DNA of 64,000 nucleotides from Colocasia esculenta (lineage: Eukaryota > Streptophyta > Magnoliopsida > Alismatales > Araceae). Shown here piece after piece: positions 28,882 through 40,389 of the stretch. Every line of letters starts with the position of its first letter. Within the stretch, counting starts at the first letter, position 1. Both the position numbers and the translations under genes were made by a program. The notes under the pieces are model-generated. The model had not been told where the DNA came from. It searched no databases and was given only the letters and a program-made list of their open reading frames with translations. The stretch spans positions 181,698,348 to 181,762,347 of the forward strand of contig CM024753.1 in assembly GCA_014218235.1 (NCBI GenBank), written 5' to 3'.

Positions 28882-29032
28882 CATGGTTTGCCGGATCGGA
28901 TCGAATCAGTCCGATTCGGTCGAATCAGATCGATTTCCATCCGATTCCCATGCGAATCGGTCCGATTCTGGCGAATCGTGGTGGATCAGGAAAAACCCGA
29001 TTCGCCCCGATTCCCCGATGCGGCGAACCTTG
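28882..29032. mobile_element. hAT element H2, directly after H1
   Basis: 151 bp, ends CATGGTTTGCCGGATCGG and CGGCGAACCTTG. It follows H1 with only one shared GGTGTAAC between them and has GGTGTAAC again at 29033-29040. Composed nearly throughout of GATCGG/GATTCG words. Confidence 0.85.
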
Positions 29033-31753
29033 GGTGTAACATCCCTTCCCTCTTTGGTCAGCCACCTTTTGATGAAGGTAGCGACGTATCAGGCTGTCGC
29101 CTTCTGAAGGCGACGGAATGACTGTCGCGTTCTGGTTGAGAATGCGACGGTCAGGTTGTCACGTTCACCTTCTGACCGTAGCATGCACCTTTATCGTCTT
29201 GCTGTCGGAACAGTTGAGACACGTGTCGAGGCACTTGTCAGATAAAGGTGACATGCCAGTCGTCGCGTTCCAAGTGTTAGACATGCGAGGGTGACACGTG
29301 GTAGGCCCGATTGTCAGGTCTGACTAGGACTTTGGGATCCCGACAAGGAGCCCGTCGCGTTCATTAGTGAACGCAACCAGTTGGCTATCGCGTTCTCAGA
29401 TCCGTGGCCTATATATGCAAGGCCAGTAGATCTCTCTTCTTCTTTCCCTTTCTCCTTCTCCCCTTCCTTCCTCCGACCTCCCTCTGTGTGGGCCTCCCCG
29501 TGGGAAGGTTTTGAGGGTGTTCTTGGTGAAGGGTGTGCCGTCTTCGACCGTGTGACCTCTCCTTCGGCGTGTAGGAGGCTGTACGTTGCTCGTGGACGGC
29601 GTGAGCGTGGAGCTTGGAGCGTGGAGGAGGTGGCCATGCACACGAGAAGACCCCAACGGGTTGGCTCTTCTATTTGATATGGGGACTCTCGACCTCTCTC
29701 TTAGTTCTATCATGCTAGGGCCTCCATCCCCTTCTCCAAGCCTTATAGAATCCATGCTAGGAATGTGTGGATGCATGTTTGGCTTTCTTGAGCTTGAATT
29801 GGGGTTAGGGGTTTGAGTGTTCCATGATGTGCATGTGAGATTTTTGGAGTGTAGGCTCTTCTCCTTGGCATGCATGGGTATGGATGAGGGTGGATTGTGT
29901 TGCTATCATGTGTTTAGATTGTTCTCCATGCTTCCCTCCCCTTGTACACACTGGAATCGCTGTTTTGGGTCATTTTTGGAGGTCTCAGGTTGGCACCCAG
30001 TCCTCTGTCTGTAGTCGCGACAAGTTCCTTGTCGTGTCCCAGAATACGACGTGTCGCCCCGTCGCCTTCTGGTCTGGTAGCGACGCACACCCTGTCGCGT
30101 TCTGGTTGCGACAGGATGGCCGCTGCCTTCTGACTTGGTTTACTGTTGGGGCTTTTGGAGGTCTCGAGTGGGCACCCAGACTTCTGTCTGTGGTCGCGAC
30201 AAAGTCCTTATCGCGACCCAGATCGCGACTCTTCTCTCGTCGCCTTTTGACCTAGGTCGCGACAGACTAGCTGTCGCATTCAGGTTGCGACAGCTCCTGT
30301 GTCGTCTTCTCTGAGAAAGCGACAGTGACCCTGTCGCCTTCTCAGATAGAGAGTGATATGCGTCTTGTTCGGAGTTCTTTCCGTTGCGTCTCTGGTTTCT
30401 TGGCACCTGTGCTGTTCCTAGCATAGTCCTACACTAGTCGTTCCTCCGGTGCTTGAGGACTTGTCCCGTTAGAGGTTGTTACCGTTACCTGGGGTCTCCT
30501 GTCCCCATGCATTGATTGAGGGAGTTCTCCAGGCGGTGGGCGTGCTCGAGTTATGTACTCTAGTAGCTGAGGGGAAAACGGTGGGGACAATGGCGTAGAG
30601 TCATTCGCAGAGGTCTCTTGGTTGGTCTGGTACACTGAGGTGGTTTAGGTGTTCTTTCGGCGCAGATCAGTTAGTCCTTCTCACTGTCTCACTCTATGTG
30701 GTTTCGGTACCATCCAGAGGGGCCAGGCATAGGACCGTAGTCCGGCCAGAGCCAGACTATGGTAGTTGTGTGGTTACTTTAGTTCCGCGTCTCACTCTGA
30801 CGGGAGGTGGCAGACTCGGACTGTGGTCGAGGGTAAGGCATGTGGCGCTCTTGACCAGTTGACTAGTGGTAGTCGTTCTTCGTGACTAGTGTCTTTGTCC
30901 AGACTGTTGTTCTCTATCTGTGTTTGCAGCCTTTGGGTTCGTCCCACTGTCGTGGTTTACACGGATTTTCAGTCCCGACGTGTTTAGACCGATGGCTGTG
31001 TAGTTTATTTTTCCGCTTTCGCACTTACTATGTTAGTAGAATACAGGGTTTGGCGTGCCGGATCGAGTCGCCCGATTCGGGCATATCGCATCGAATCACA
31101 GAGGATCCGATGCACGGCTCGGGCGATGCGGGCGGATCCCCTTTAAACAGGCGGATCGAACCCGATGCGCCACGATTCGGCCCGATACTGGTGCATCGGG
31201 TTCGATCCGCCCGACACCTTTAAGGGTGTCGGAGATGCGCTGCGAATCGGGACTCTACAGTCCCATTCTCAGCGCAGCAGACCGTAGCCCCCTTTCTCCC
31301 CCCCCCCCCCCCCCCCCCCCCCCCTATTTTCAGCTTTTTTCAACAGAAAACCCTAGATTTGCATGCCAATCCACAAGTGGAGGCTTCCTACGTGAGTTTG
31401 CATCCATGTGGAGGTGGATTTGGAGGCATTCAACCCTTCTTCTTCAAGTTTTTTGGACGATCTACAGGGCTTTGAAGGTAAGCCTCCATTTTTCTGTTTT
31501 TTTCTTGGTGTATGGGTTAGATCTTGTTAGGAAATGTTATTGCAAGTGATTGGTGTACACTTGCAACCATTTCTCATCAAGATCTACAAGTTTTTCATGT
31601 AGATTTGAAGATTTTCCCTAAAATATAATTTTCTGAAAAATAATTTAAAAAATCTTAGAAATTTTTTGAACAATAAAAAATTGATAGGAAGGTGTTGTAT
31701 AAGTTCTATATCATGGTTATAACTTGATTCCATAAGAAGTTTAGGTATAATTA

Positions 31754-32152
31754 ATGGAAGGCCTCCCCCGCACACAATCTAGAAGGAGAGGGTCATCTAC
31801 CCAGGATGCCCCTCTCTCACAATCTACAAGGGCTCCCACATCATCTCAATTGGCAAAAGGGAAGCAAATAGCAACAAAATCCCGCCGAAAAAAAGTTGGT
31901 GCAACAGAGTCCCGGCCAAGTAAAGGAGTTGTTATACGAGAGCCACCTCCCGCCCCAGCACAAAAAAAGAAGGGTTGGTTTTCTGGTTGGGGATCCAAGA
32001 AAGGCAAGAAAGGTGCTACCGTTATTGAAGATCCACTTGACATTGCCGATGCAGAGACTTTGGATCCAAATGCAGATGATGAGACACCGTCTCCGTTGGA
32101 TTCACCCCGATTGCCCAATAGCGCCTCCCATGATTCGATGACTACTGGTAGG
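31754..32152 (+). pseudogene. H3 protein, N-terminal block
   Basis: About 130 codons from the ATG at 31754. It is basic at first (several Arg/Lys-rich stretches and Ser/Thr), then acidic with Asp/Glu/Pro. A donor-like GGTAGG follows near 32149. Upstream at 31485 there is a donor GGTAAGC, so a 5' exon is likely. There is no BED finger in this block. I do not recognise a defined domain. Its place in a hAT element suggests a linker or N-terminal region of the transposase. Confidence 0.45.
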
Positions 32153-32230
32153 TCATCATTTTGTATTGCACATTACCTCAAATGTATTTGTATTTGTGCT
32201 AACCTATCTTAAAATTATATTGCATTTGCA

Positions 32231-32959
32231 GGTGGTTCTTCTTCAGATGCTGGAGGTGATAGTGGTGGTAACGGTGGAGGTGGAGGTTGTGACGGTGGTC
32301 AGGTAGGAGGAGATGGTGACGATGATCAAGGAGGAGGAGGTGGTGGGATGGAATTCACAGAGGAGCAATTTTATGGGGGTGCAACACAAGATAGTAGTCA
32401 TGGTGCCCCAATGCGGTACAATAGAAGGCAGAAGTTTAGACCTGGCAGTCAAGCAAGAGGTTCACCAGTGGATTCCCATAGCTATGACACTATGATATCA
32501 GACTTTGAGAGGATGTGTACACAAGAGTCTGTTGGATCCTATGGCGGCCATAGCTATCACCCCGAGTCCACTAGCATAGACTACTCTAGTGGGTACGGAC
32601 TGTACAGTGGGTACACTGCCACAGCAGGCTACCTTGGTCCATCTCTATATATGCATCCTCCTCCTGCATTTTCTGTTCATGTTCTAGTTCAAGTTTTTGC
32701 TCATGTGGAGGATGTACAGATGGCACAACTGAATGTAATTCATCCCGGCAGCCAGGTGTGGGACCATTATCTAAGTCAGTTTCGTCAGAGATACCATACC
32801 ATGATGACATGGGATGAGTATCGTAGTTTTGTGTCTCGAACAAAAGGTCATCACCTTATTGGAGAGCTTCCCTCAGAGTCCGATGAGTCAGAGTCCGTGC
32901 CTATCCAATCCCAATGGAATGCATACGATCCATATCAACAAGGGCATTGGGAATATTAG
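32231..32959 (+). pseudogene. H3 protein, C-terminal block
   Basis: Open after an acceptor TTTGCAG at about 32230 to the TAG at 32957. It starts with Gly/Asp repeats, then a region rich in Ser, Tyr, Gly and His (about 32520-32640), and ends with a short acidic tail and GHWEY. Tails of this composition are found after the hATC dimerisation domain in plant hAT proteins. The DUF659 and hATC domains themselves are not visible and appear deleted. Confidence 0.45.
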
Positions 32960-33821
32960 AGTAAGTCATTGTATTATGTATTGGAATTGAGAGTTTGATA
33001 GTTGTATTGACTTTGTGCAATGTAAATATCTTTCAATTAATGAGTTTCAATTTATTTTCACTCTTCTAATGCTTTTTTTATTGAAAATAAATGTTTTATA
33101 GCAATTACATGATATAAATCTCATGGAATATGATGAAAGATATTTACAAGAGGCCTAAACCGCACAATTATTCAAAAAAAGGCCAGATTCAAAGGAATCG
33201 GCCAAAAAATGGGTCATAAACAGGGGTTCTGTCCGAATCCATGCGAATCGAACCGAATCGGTTCGATCCGCCCGAATCGGATCGAATCAGGCACAGCCCG
33301 ATTCGGTCCGAATCGGCGATGCGCCAAACCCTGGTAGAATATATTATTTTGCTTTAAACCATATATCTATTATGCTTGTTAGAACCAATGGGAGATTGGT
33401 AGTTCTTATTGGGCTTCTTCGTGAAGCTCATTCCCTCCTTTTTAGGTGAGACTTCACTATAACACCTTCCGCGGCGGGCAGAGGAGACTGGGCCGTAGTA
33501 GACGGTGCCCTCTTTGAGCAGTGTTCCCCTTCATACTTCTTGGTTCTTCATCCTCGGGGTATGCCCCTAAGGGATTTGTTATTCTCTCTTTTAGTACTCG
33601 TACTTTGTTACTTGGGACTGTACTAGACTCATACTTGTGGTGGATATTTTCTTTCACTTGTTAGTACATTTTTAGTTCTTCTTGTCGTCCTTTACTTCCC
33701 TACATATCTTGTTAGACTGATTCGTTAGCCTTTCTGGGTCTTCGGGCCCGTGGGCGGCGATACTGGCTGTCGGATTCTCAGTGGGAGCCGGGGGTCCGGG
33801 CGCAGGGGCCGTTACATTAGG

Positions 33822-34231
33822 GATAGAAATCTGTCTTTAATTTGAAGTCTATTAAGATTGGGAATAGCCCAAACCTATATAAACACATGTATTGTTCTAT
33901 TTTGAGAATTATTGAATGAATGAATGAAAATAATTTTCGGCATAGAAACTTGTATGTTCTTTGTGATGGAGTAGAGAGGGCTTTGAGAAGAATTCCCTCA
34001 CAAGGTGGTCCCCACGCAGGGGAGGGCGTGTAGGCTACATCTCACCTTTTATGCCCCTCTCCGGTGAAACTCCGGTGATCCCCTCCTTCCCTCTCTGTCC
34101 CACATCACAAAAACTATTGTATTCTAAGGCTACACACTCAGTGTTGAGGGTTACACTGATTCGTATTGGGCCGGTTCTCGGGATGATAGATGATCTACTA
34201 TTGGATATTGTATGTTCCTGAGGTAATTTGG
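33822..34231 (+). other. AT-rich LTR-like sequence, right part
   Basis: Continuation of 27754-28005 after the TTAGG site. Includes CCTATATAAACACATG, (GAAT)3-like repeats and a short GC-rich stretch. No gene seen. Confidence 0.3.
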
Positions 34232-34616
34232 TTACTTGGCGAAGTAAGAAGCAAACTGTGTGTGCGTGGTTAAGTGCAGAAGTTGAGTACCGAGCTATGG
34301 CTCAAGGGGTTCCTGAAATGTTGTGGTTGAAGCTGTTCTTGCAGGACATTGGTGTTCAGGTTCTACTGCGATAATTAAGCCAGCAATTAACATTGCTAAT
34401 AACCCTGTCCAACATGATCGTACTAAGCATGTTGAGATTGATTGTCACTTTATTCGTGAAAAGTTAGACATGGGTGAAATTTACTTGTTGTATGTTCGGT
34501 CTGCAGATCAACTGTTAGATGTCTTCACGAAAGGGCTGTCTCAAGACTCGAGCTATTTTCTTCTATCTTGTCCAAGCTGAACATTAGAGATATGTATGCT
34601 CAGCTTGAGGGGAAGT
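34232..34616 (+). pseudogene. Ty1/copia RNase H end and start of 3' LTR
   Basis: The words VCAWLSAEVEYRAMA, then NPVQHDRTKHVEIDCHFIRE and DVFTKGL are the standard C-terminal RNase H signature of copia pol. A frame change occurs at about 34355. A purine-rich GAGGGGAAG at 34609-34617 looks like the polypurine tract, and LTR-like sequence with TATATATTGA follows to about 34855. The remainder of the element is absent. Confidence 0.85.
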
Positions 34617-35144
34617 GTATGTGATAACCATTTCCGTGTACAGGGGCTATTTGGTCCACTGGTTTCTTTGTTATATTGTGTACAGTGTAAGGATAGTTAA
34701 CGCATCATGTCTTAATGGTATACTTGTAATTTCTTGGGGTTTTAAACCCCTATATATTGATTGACTAGGGATCTGGCAGGATGACTGGTGATCTGTTTTT
34801 CTCTCCAGAAACCTGCGCATGCCTCTTCCTCTTCTTCTCTTCATCTTTCTTCACTGGTTAGCGCTTTAATGCTTGACAATGGAACTATATGTAGACCTAT
34901 TTACATGATAAAGATATGGATCACATGTTTTGCAATGTTAACTGCCTACTGTGAAAGTTTATCGACTATTCTCGTATGTAAGCCTTTTTTTTGGTTTTCA
35001 TTTCTAGTCTAGTTTATTCTGTGCAATTTTTACGCACATTTGTTTTTCTGTCCCAATGTACTCGTGCATGAATACATGTGTCCATTAATTGCAGCCCAAT
35101 TTTCTAAAGTTTATGTAATATTTGTGCACATTTGTTCATCACAG

Positions 35145-36642
35145 AGAAATGGAGCCAATCAGGCTGCTTGCTTTGCAGTTTCTTGGAGTACTTTTGGTGG
35201 GCCTTCCTTCTGAGAAAAAGGGGTCAAGATTCTTCAGTCTTTCAGTTGGACGGTCTAAATCTCTCTCTGACAGTAGCAGAAAACAGGGAAATACACGAGT
35301 GCGGTCCATTCTTTCAGCAATATGGGACAGGTTGTCTATGTTTCCTCTGTCTGACCACTTGTGTGCCACATTATTTGATGTTCTTCTTGGGGGTGCCAGT
35401 CCTAAACAGGTACGAGTCAGGCATCTGTTGTTATTCGTTATTATAGAGGTATATGTTGACTTATCAGATTTACAATGAGCTGTAGGTAGCTTCTCAATCT
35501 GATAACTATTGTATGGACTGTTACAGATCTTACAGAAACACAGTCGAGTTCAACAGAATTGGAACAAGACGAGCAATTCTGGATTCTCTTCTCACTTTCT
35601 TCTTCCTCAAATTTTAGTGCTTATTTTCAAATTCTTGGAGAGTTGCAAAGACAATACTGCACGGGAAAAAATTCTGAGAGATTTACTTGATCTGCTTGAT
35701 TCAAACACTTCAAACATTGAAGCTCTAATGGTACTGTATTACTTTTTTCATAGGAACATTGCATTTTGAGAAGTTCAAATGGATTTAATAGTATTTTGAA
35801 ACAGGAAATTGGCTGGACTTCCTGGTTAGAGACATCTGTGAAGCTTGATGCATTTGGAAACTGTGGAACAGGGTCAGAAGTCCCAAATGATGATTTCCAC
35901 ATAAATGAGCAAATGCTTGTGAGGAACTTGTTCTGCATTGTTCTTTCTCACTACATCTTTTCTGTAAGAGGTGGTTGGCACCAGTTAGAGGAGACTGTAA
36001 ATTTTCTCTTACTGTGTTCGGAACAAGTATGTGGTTGAAATCCAAGTTAGTTGTTTGCTTTCTTTCTTTTTAATCTTTATTTTTAGGCAGGTAGAGGGAA
36101 ATCCTTCATTTTTTTTGTATTTTTTATGCATGCAGAGAAAATTAGCAAGTCACAAATTGCTTCGGCATATATTTGAGGATTTGATTGCTAGCCTTGTTGA
36201 AGTAGCCTCTGAAGAAAGCATTCTTCTTTCACAACCATGTCGGGACAATACATTATATCTTTTGAAACTTCTTGATGAAATGCTTATCTGTGAAAGTGGT
36301 GATAAACTTCCGGTATTTATATCAATTTTCTTTTCATTTTGGTGTGGTTTTTATCAATTTACTGTTATAATAGTTGCTGCAAGTCTTCATACTTATCATC
36401 CTTGTAATGTACAACCTTTCATGAGTGTTGATCAACATCATAGTTCTTGGTTATCTTCTTTTCTTGTGTATTTTGTCATCCACAGTAATGAGTTTATGAT
36501 TTTACTTTGTAATCTGTTAGTTTCCTGCGGGTGGATTATACACAGTTTTTCCGTCTGATTCCCAAGAGTCGGAGAGTCAAAAGGACATCAGTGTTGCCAT
36601 TGGTGAGATCTTGAATTCTGAAGGGATTCATCAACTTCCAAG
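35145..36642 (+). pseudogene. Five-exon fragment of a plant BEACH-domain protein gene
   Basis: Exons at 35145-35409, 35527-35730, 35805-36026, 36136-36312 and 36521-36642, each with AG before and GT after and no internal stop. The joined frame has MEPIRLLALQFLG, LLGGASPKQ, GGWHQLEETVNFLL and SQPCRDNTLYLL blocks. From memory these resemble the region ahead of the BEACH domain in the very large plant BEACH proteins (BCHB type, NBEA-like scaffold for membrane traffic). No start codon region, BEACH domain or WD repeats are in reach: copia sequence lies upstream and SINE/hAT sequence downstream. It may be a fragment or the middle of a gene with giant introns. The family call is from recall, not a search. 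Confidence 0.6.
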
Positions 36643-37375
36643 GTATGGCTAGTCCCCTTTTTTGGGTCTGGAGCCTTTTGGGTCTCCAATAGCATCTCAT
36701 CTTGTTTTCTTTTGCATTAGCTCTGAATTCAAGTTACGAGAGTTTCTTAGTCAGAATGTTACCACTGTTAATTTGATTAGAAAAGCAGAATGCTTGTCTG
36801 AAGGTTTTTTTTTCTTTTTTCTGTTAAAGAGCTATTCTCTTGCAGTAGAACTTGATTGATTGCTGTTCTCCCTATCATTAAACTTGCTTGAAAAATTAAT
36901 TCTGCCACTAATCTCACTTTAATGGTTCTTAATTTTTTTTTTTGATATTGACGTATGATGAAAAGATTTACAGCCTTTCTCAGTGATCATGTCATGAAAG
37001 CACGGATTTAAGTTTTTAGTCACCTAATTGAATTCTAAGCTGCAACCGTAAACATGGTGTCTCTTACCATAAGATTGTCAGCCATCTGTGTGGTGACAAT
37101 ATTTGGATAATGTTTTTGAAAACAGCATCCGATGAAACGGCGAGAGTCAGAAATGACTTATTACTCCCCAGTGATTAAAGAATAATCATTTTTCTGATTT
37201 AATTATAATACCCTGCTTAATTGATAAAAAATTATAAATGAAAAGACCCCTTGAGAAAAGGACAACTCTTAGGATTAAGATACTGAGTGAAAACTGCTTA
37301 ATTCTGATTAATCTCCTAAAACTATTATTCAGATAGAAGTGGCTATCTATAGGGTACAGAGAGCTAGTAGTAGTC
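36643..37375 (+). other. Intron-like AT-rich sequence after the BEACH exons
   Basis: T-rich, many stops in all frames, no further exon recognised. Confidence 0.4.
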
Positions 37376-37440
37376 AAGGTTTGCCATATCGGATCTCGAC
37401 TTCGTCTCGGAGATCCCAGTAAAATCTTGGGATATTAGGA
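37376..37440 (-). mobile_element. End fragment of an H1-type hAT
   Basis: CAAGGTTTGCCATATCGG then TCTCG words: the reverse of the right end of H1. The other end is not found; a SINE-like 3' end follows directly. Confidence 0.6.
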
Positions 37441-37521
37441 TGCATTTATCATCATCAAAGCCTTGTCCCTTTATTTGGGGTCGGCTATATGAATCCTTTT
37501 TCGCCAAAGATTTCTATCAAG
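37441..37521 (+). mobile_element. Au-type SINE 3' end
   Basis: TCATCATCAAAGCCTTGTCC followed by TTTGGGGTCGGCTATATGAATC is the well-known 3' part of plant Au SINEs. The RNA polymerase III promoter part is missing. Confidence 0.65.
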
Positions 37522-38182
37522 CATGGTTCAAAAACTCGGCCGGATCGGGATCGGATCGGCCGAGTTGGCTCGGTTTTGGGCCTCCCGATCCGAGCTGGGG
37601 TAACCTAGCCGGTCCTTGCACGCGGATTGGACCGGCTCGGCTGGGCTCGGCCGGCTCGCCGAGCCCGGCTCGATCCGCCTCGGATCGGCCCGAGCCGGGC
37701 CGATCCTGTTCAACCTTGTCATGGGCTGAGTCCAGGCCAATCCCAGGCTGAGTTCAGGCTGAGTCCACTGCGATTTCAGGCCTTATTTACCTGAATATCA
37801 TTTAAGTAAATGTTATTATTTGTAGTTTCATTTACTTAATATATTACATGTAAATAAGGAAGTACCTCCCATTTGAATCCAATAAAAATATCAAAAAAAT
37901 CATATCTCTTACCAATAAAAAGTCAACTCTCCCACCGAAGAAGAAAATCGCGATTTCGTTGATTTTAGCGAAATGCTAACTTTCTAATCTCTCATAATTT
38001 AGCTTATCTAAAAATTTGATAATTCAAATAAACCATATGGAACACTAAAAATCTAAAGTCCGGTAAAAAAAATCAAACGTGCATATGACTTCTCCAAGGG
38101 AGCCACTCTCCTACTGACAGCACTTAGTCTGCTTGAGACCTCTCAGGATTTGGTCAAACCTAAGCTATCATTATCTAAACTC

Positions 38183-38464
38183 TTAAGTAATGTTTGCTTT
38201 GGATGTCTCCTTCTCTTTTATGTATTGGCAAAATTGTATTCGAACTTCAAAAGAAACCCTCGAACATGGTGCCAGCTCACCTTTAATTCCTGCTAGATGT
38301 TGTTTCAAACGCCATATGCCGCCCGATAAGACCCGGTTACAATACTTGCATTGGACCTTCCTTCGAGCCATGTCTACAACGGTACAATGAGCCCAAGCGG
38401 GATCGGTGCTGGGAGGGTTGCTTGATGATTGGGGAACCGGAGCAGCACCACCTTCGGCGGCCAT
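38183..38464 (-). pseudogene. hAT transposase N-terminus with BED zinc finger
   Basis: 93 codons from the ATG at 38464. The sequence around KVQCKYCNRVLSGGIWRLKQ and LAGIKGELAPC has the C-x2-C ... H pattern of the BED finger that opens plant hAT transposases of the DUF659 type. It ends in AT-rich repeat, so the catalytic part is lost. Subterminal repeats nearby are the expected binding sites of such a finger. Confidence 0.75.
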
Positions 38465-38743
38465 GACTTAGAACACAAAAAAGAAGTTAAATAATAAACA
38501 AACAAAATATAAATATTTATTTTTTTGCGGCTGAGAGAGAGGGAGAGCAATCACAGCCAAGAGTTCGGGCCGAGAGTATGTGTGAGCGAGCTCGAAGACG
38601 AAGAGCAAGAGAGTGAAAGGTGAGATCGCCTCGCAATAGTGTAAAAGAGCGCCCGAGTGAGAGAGAGAGAATGCCCAAAAATTGGTAGGAGGGGAGGAGA
38701 ACTCAACAATTGAGTTTGGAGCATAATGGGGGCCTTTGGGGGG

Positions 38744-38751
38744 TTTATATA
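38744..38751 (-). promoter_or_regulatory. TATA box of hAT B
   Basis: TATATAAA on the minus strand about 280 bp before the BED exon's ATG. hAT A copy 2 sits just upstream of it (its left edge is at 38765). Confidence 0.5.
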
Positions 38752-38764
38752 GACCCCCAAGGCC

Positions 38765-40176
38765 CATGGAAGGCAAAATCGTCAGGATCGACCCAGAATC
38801 GGTCGATCCTGGATCGGATCGAGGGCTATGGATCCGATTCTGGGGGAGAAGTCCCTGAATCGGCAAACTTCCAGCTAGATCGGCCAGAATCGAGTTGGAT
38901 CGACTGGATCAAGCAAGGATCGACCGATTCCAGACTGATCCAGGCCGATCCAGACTGATCCAGGTCGATTCCCTCAGGCTACCTTCAGGATCCTCTTCAG
39001 GCACGGTTGTCAGGATCCCCTTATTTACCTGAATATCATTTAAGTAAATGATACATGTAAATAAGGAAGTACCCCCCATTTGAATCTAATAAAAATATCA
39101 AAAAAATCATATCTCTTATCAATAAAAAGTCAACTCTCCCATCGAAGAAGAAAATCGCGATTTTGGTAATTTTAGCGAAATGTTAACTTTCTAATCTCTC
39201 ATAATTTAGCTTATCTAAAAATTTGATAATTCAAATAAACCACATGGAACACTAAAAATTCAAAGTTCGGTAAAAAAAGTCAAACGTGCATGTGACTTCT
39301 CCAATGGAGCCACTCTCCTACTGACAGTACTTAGTCTGCTTGAGACCTCTCAGGATTTGGTCAAACTTAAGTTATCGTCATCCAAACGTCTCAGAATTTG
39401 GTCAAATTGAGCTACCATCACCCAACTCATGACACTCATGAGTTTGGGTGATGATAACTTAGTTTGACCAAATCTTAAGAGGTCTCAAGTAGACTTAGTG
39501 GTGTCAATAGGAGAGCGGCTTCTTGGAGAAGTCATATGCACGTTTGATTTTTTTTTTGTTGGATTTTAGATTTTTAGTATTTTATTAGACTTATTTGAAT
39601 TATAAAATTTTAAATATGTCAAATTATGAGAGATTAGAAAGTTGCTACTTTGATAAAATCACAAAAATTGCGATTTTCTTCTTGGATGGGAGAGTTGACT
39701 TTTTATTAGTAAGAGATGTGATTTTTTGATGTTTTTATTGGATTCAAATGCGGGATATTTCCTTATTTACATGTAATATCTTAAATAAATGAAACTACAA
39801 ATTTTAACATTTACTTAAATGGTATTCAGGTCAATAATACACTAAGTCTTTATTGTTTTATACTTTCCTTGTATTATTATAGTAGTAATAATACACAAAA
39901 TCTTATGTTTCATATATTATGAATGCATGTATGATTGGTTTTTTATGCAAATATTAGTTCTTTCAATTTATCAGATTTTCCCTCATTTTTGCTGTTTTGT
40001 TTCTGTTTTTTCCTGAATTTTCTTGAATTGTTTCCCCAAAAAAACCATTTTATAAACTGGTCGATCCAGGATCGGCCAGACTTCCCTTGGATCCATGGGA
40101 TCTTGCGATCCGATCCGATCCAGGATCGGATCGAGCCTGGTCGATCCCGATCCGGATTCCGATCCTGCCTTCCATG
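38765..40176 (-). mobile_element. hAT element A, copy 2 (1.4 kb)
   Basis: Same ends as copy 1 in reverse, duplication CCAAGGCC at 38757-38764 and 40177-40184. It lacks the Helitron and hAT C and so gives the empty sites for both. The interior is a foldback of about 0.8 kb (39023-39836). Confidence 0.88.
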
Positions 40177-40389
40177 CCAAGGCCTCCAAGGGCCAAAACT
40201 AGCCGTTTCTGGCCGTTGGGGAGCGCCCCCCAACGACTAGAAATGGCTAGTTCAAAAACTAGCCGTTTGAACTGGATCTGCTTGCAGGGACCGGCTGGGT
40301 TACCCCGGATCGGATCGGCCGGGCCCAAACCGACTCGACTCTACCGATCCGATCCTGATCCGGCCGAGTTTTTGAACCTTGTGCGTGAC

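Larger units (their letters stand above)
31044..33333 (+). mobile_element. hAT element H3 with transposase remnants
   Basis: Ends CAGGGTTTGGCG...CGCCAAACCCTG, the classical CAGGG hAT terminus, with duplication GTAGAATA at 31036-31043 and 33334-33341. Subterminal GATCGG/GATTCG words on both sides. A run of about 27 C lies at 31298-31324. It holds two coding blocks but too little room for a catalytic domain, so it looks like an internal-deletion derivative. Confidence 0.9.
28011..33816 (+). mobile_element. Solo LTR, TGTAACATCCC type, split by three hATs
   Basis: Starts TGTAAC, ends GGGGCCGTTACA, and has the duplication TTAGG on both sides (28006-28010 and 33817-33821). Removing the hAT elements at 28017-29032 and 31044-33333 leaves about 2.5 kb. 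The sequence is rich in GTCGC...GCGAC words, for example the perfect palindrome GTCGCCTTCTGAAGGCGAC near 29098. The terminal sequence and length fit a Del/Tekay chromovirus LTR, but no coding region is present to prove the lineage. An inverted fragment of the same family is at 40390-40574. Confidence 0.8.
37522..40381 (-). mobile_element. hAT element B with BED exon (rearranged)
   Basis: Both ends read CA(T/A)GGTTCAAAAACTCGGCC from outside in, with GATCGG-rich subterminal parts. The 8 bp outside do not match (CTATCAAG left, TGCGTGAC right), so the two ends may come from different copies or one flank was rearranged. On the minus strand it has a TATA box, a leader and a transposase first exon. 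Most of the transposase is replaced by one arm of the hAT A interior repeat (37785-38195). hAT A copy 2 is inserted in the promoter. Confidence 0.7.
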
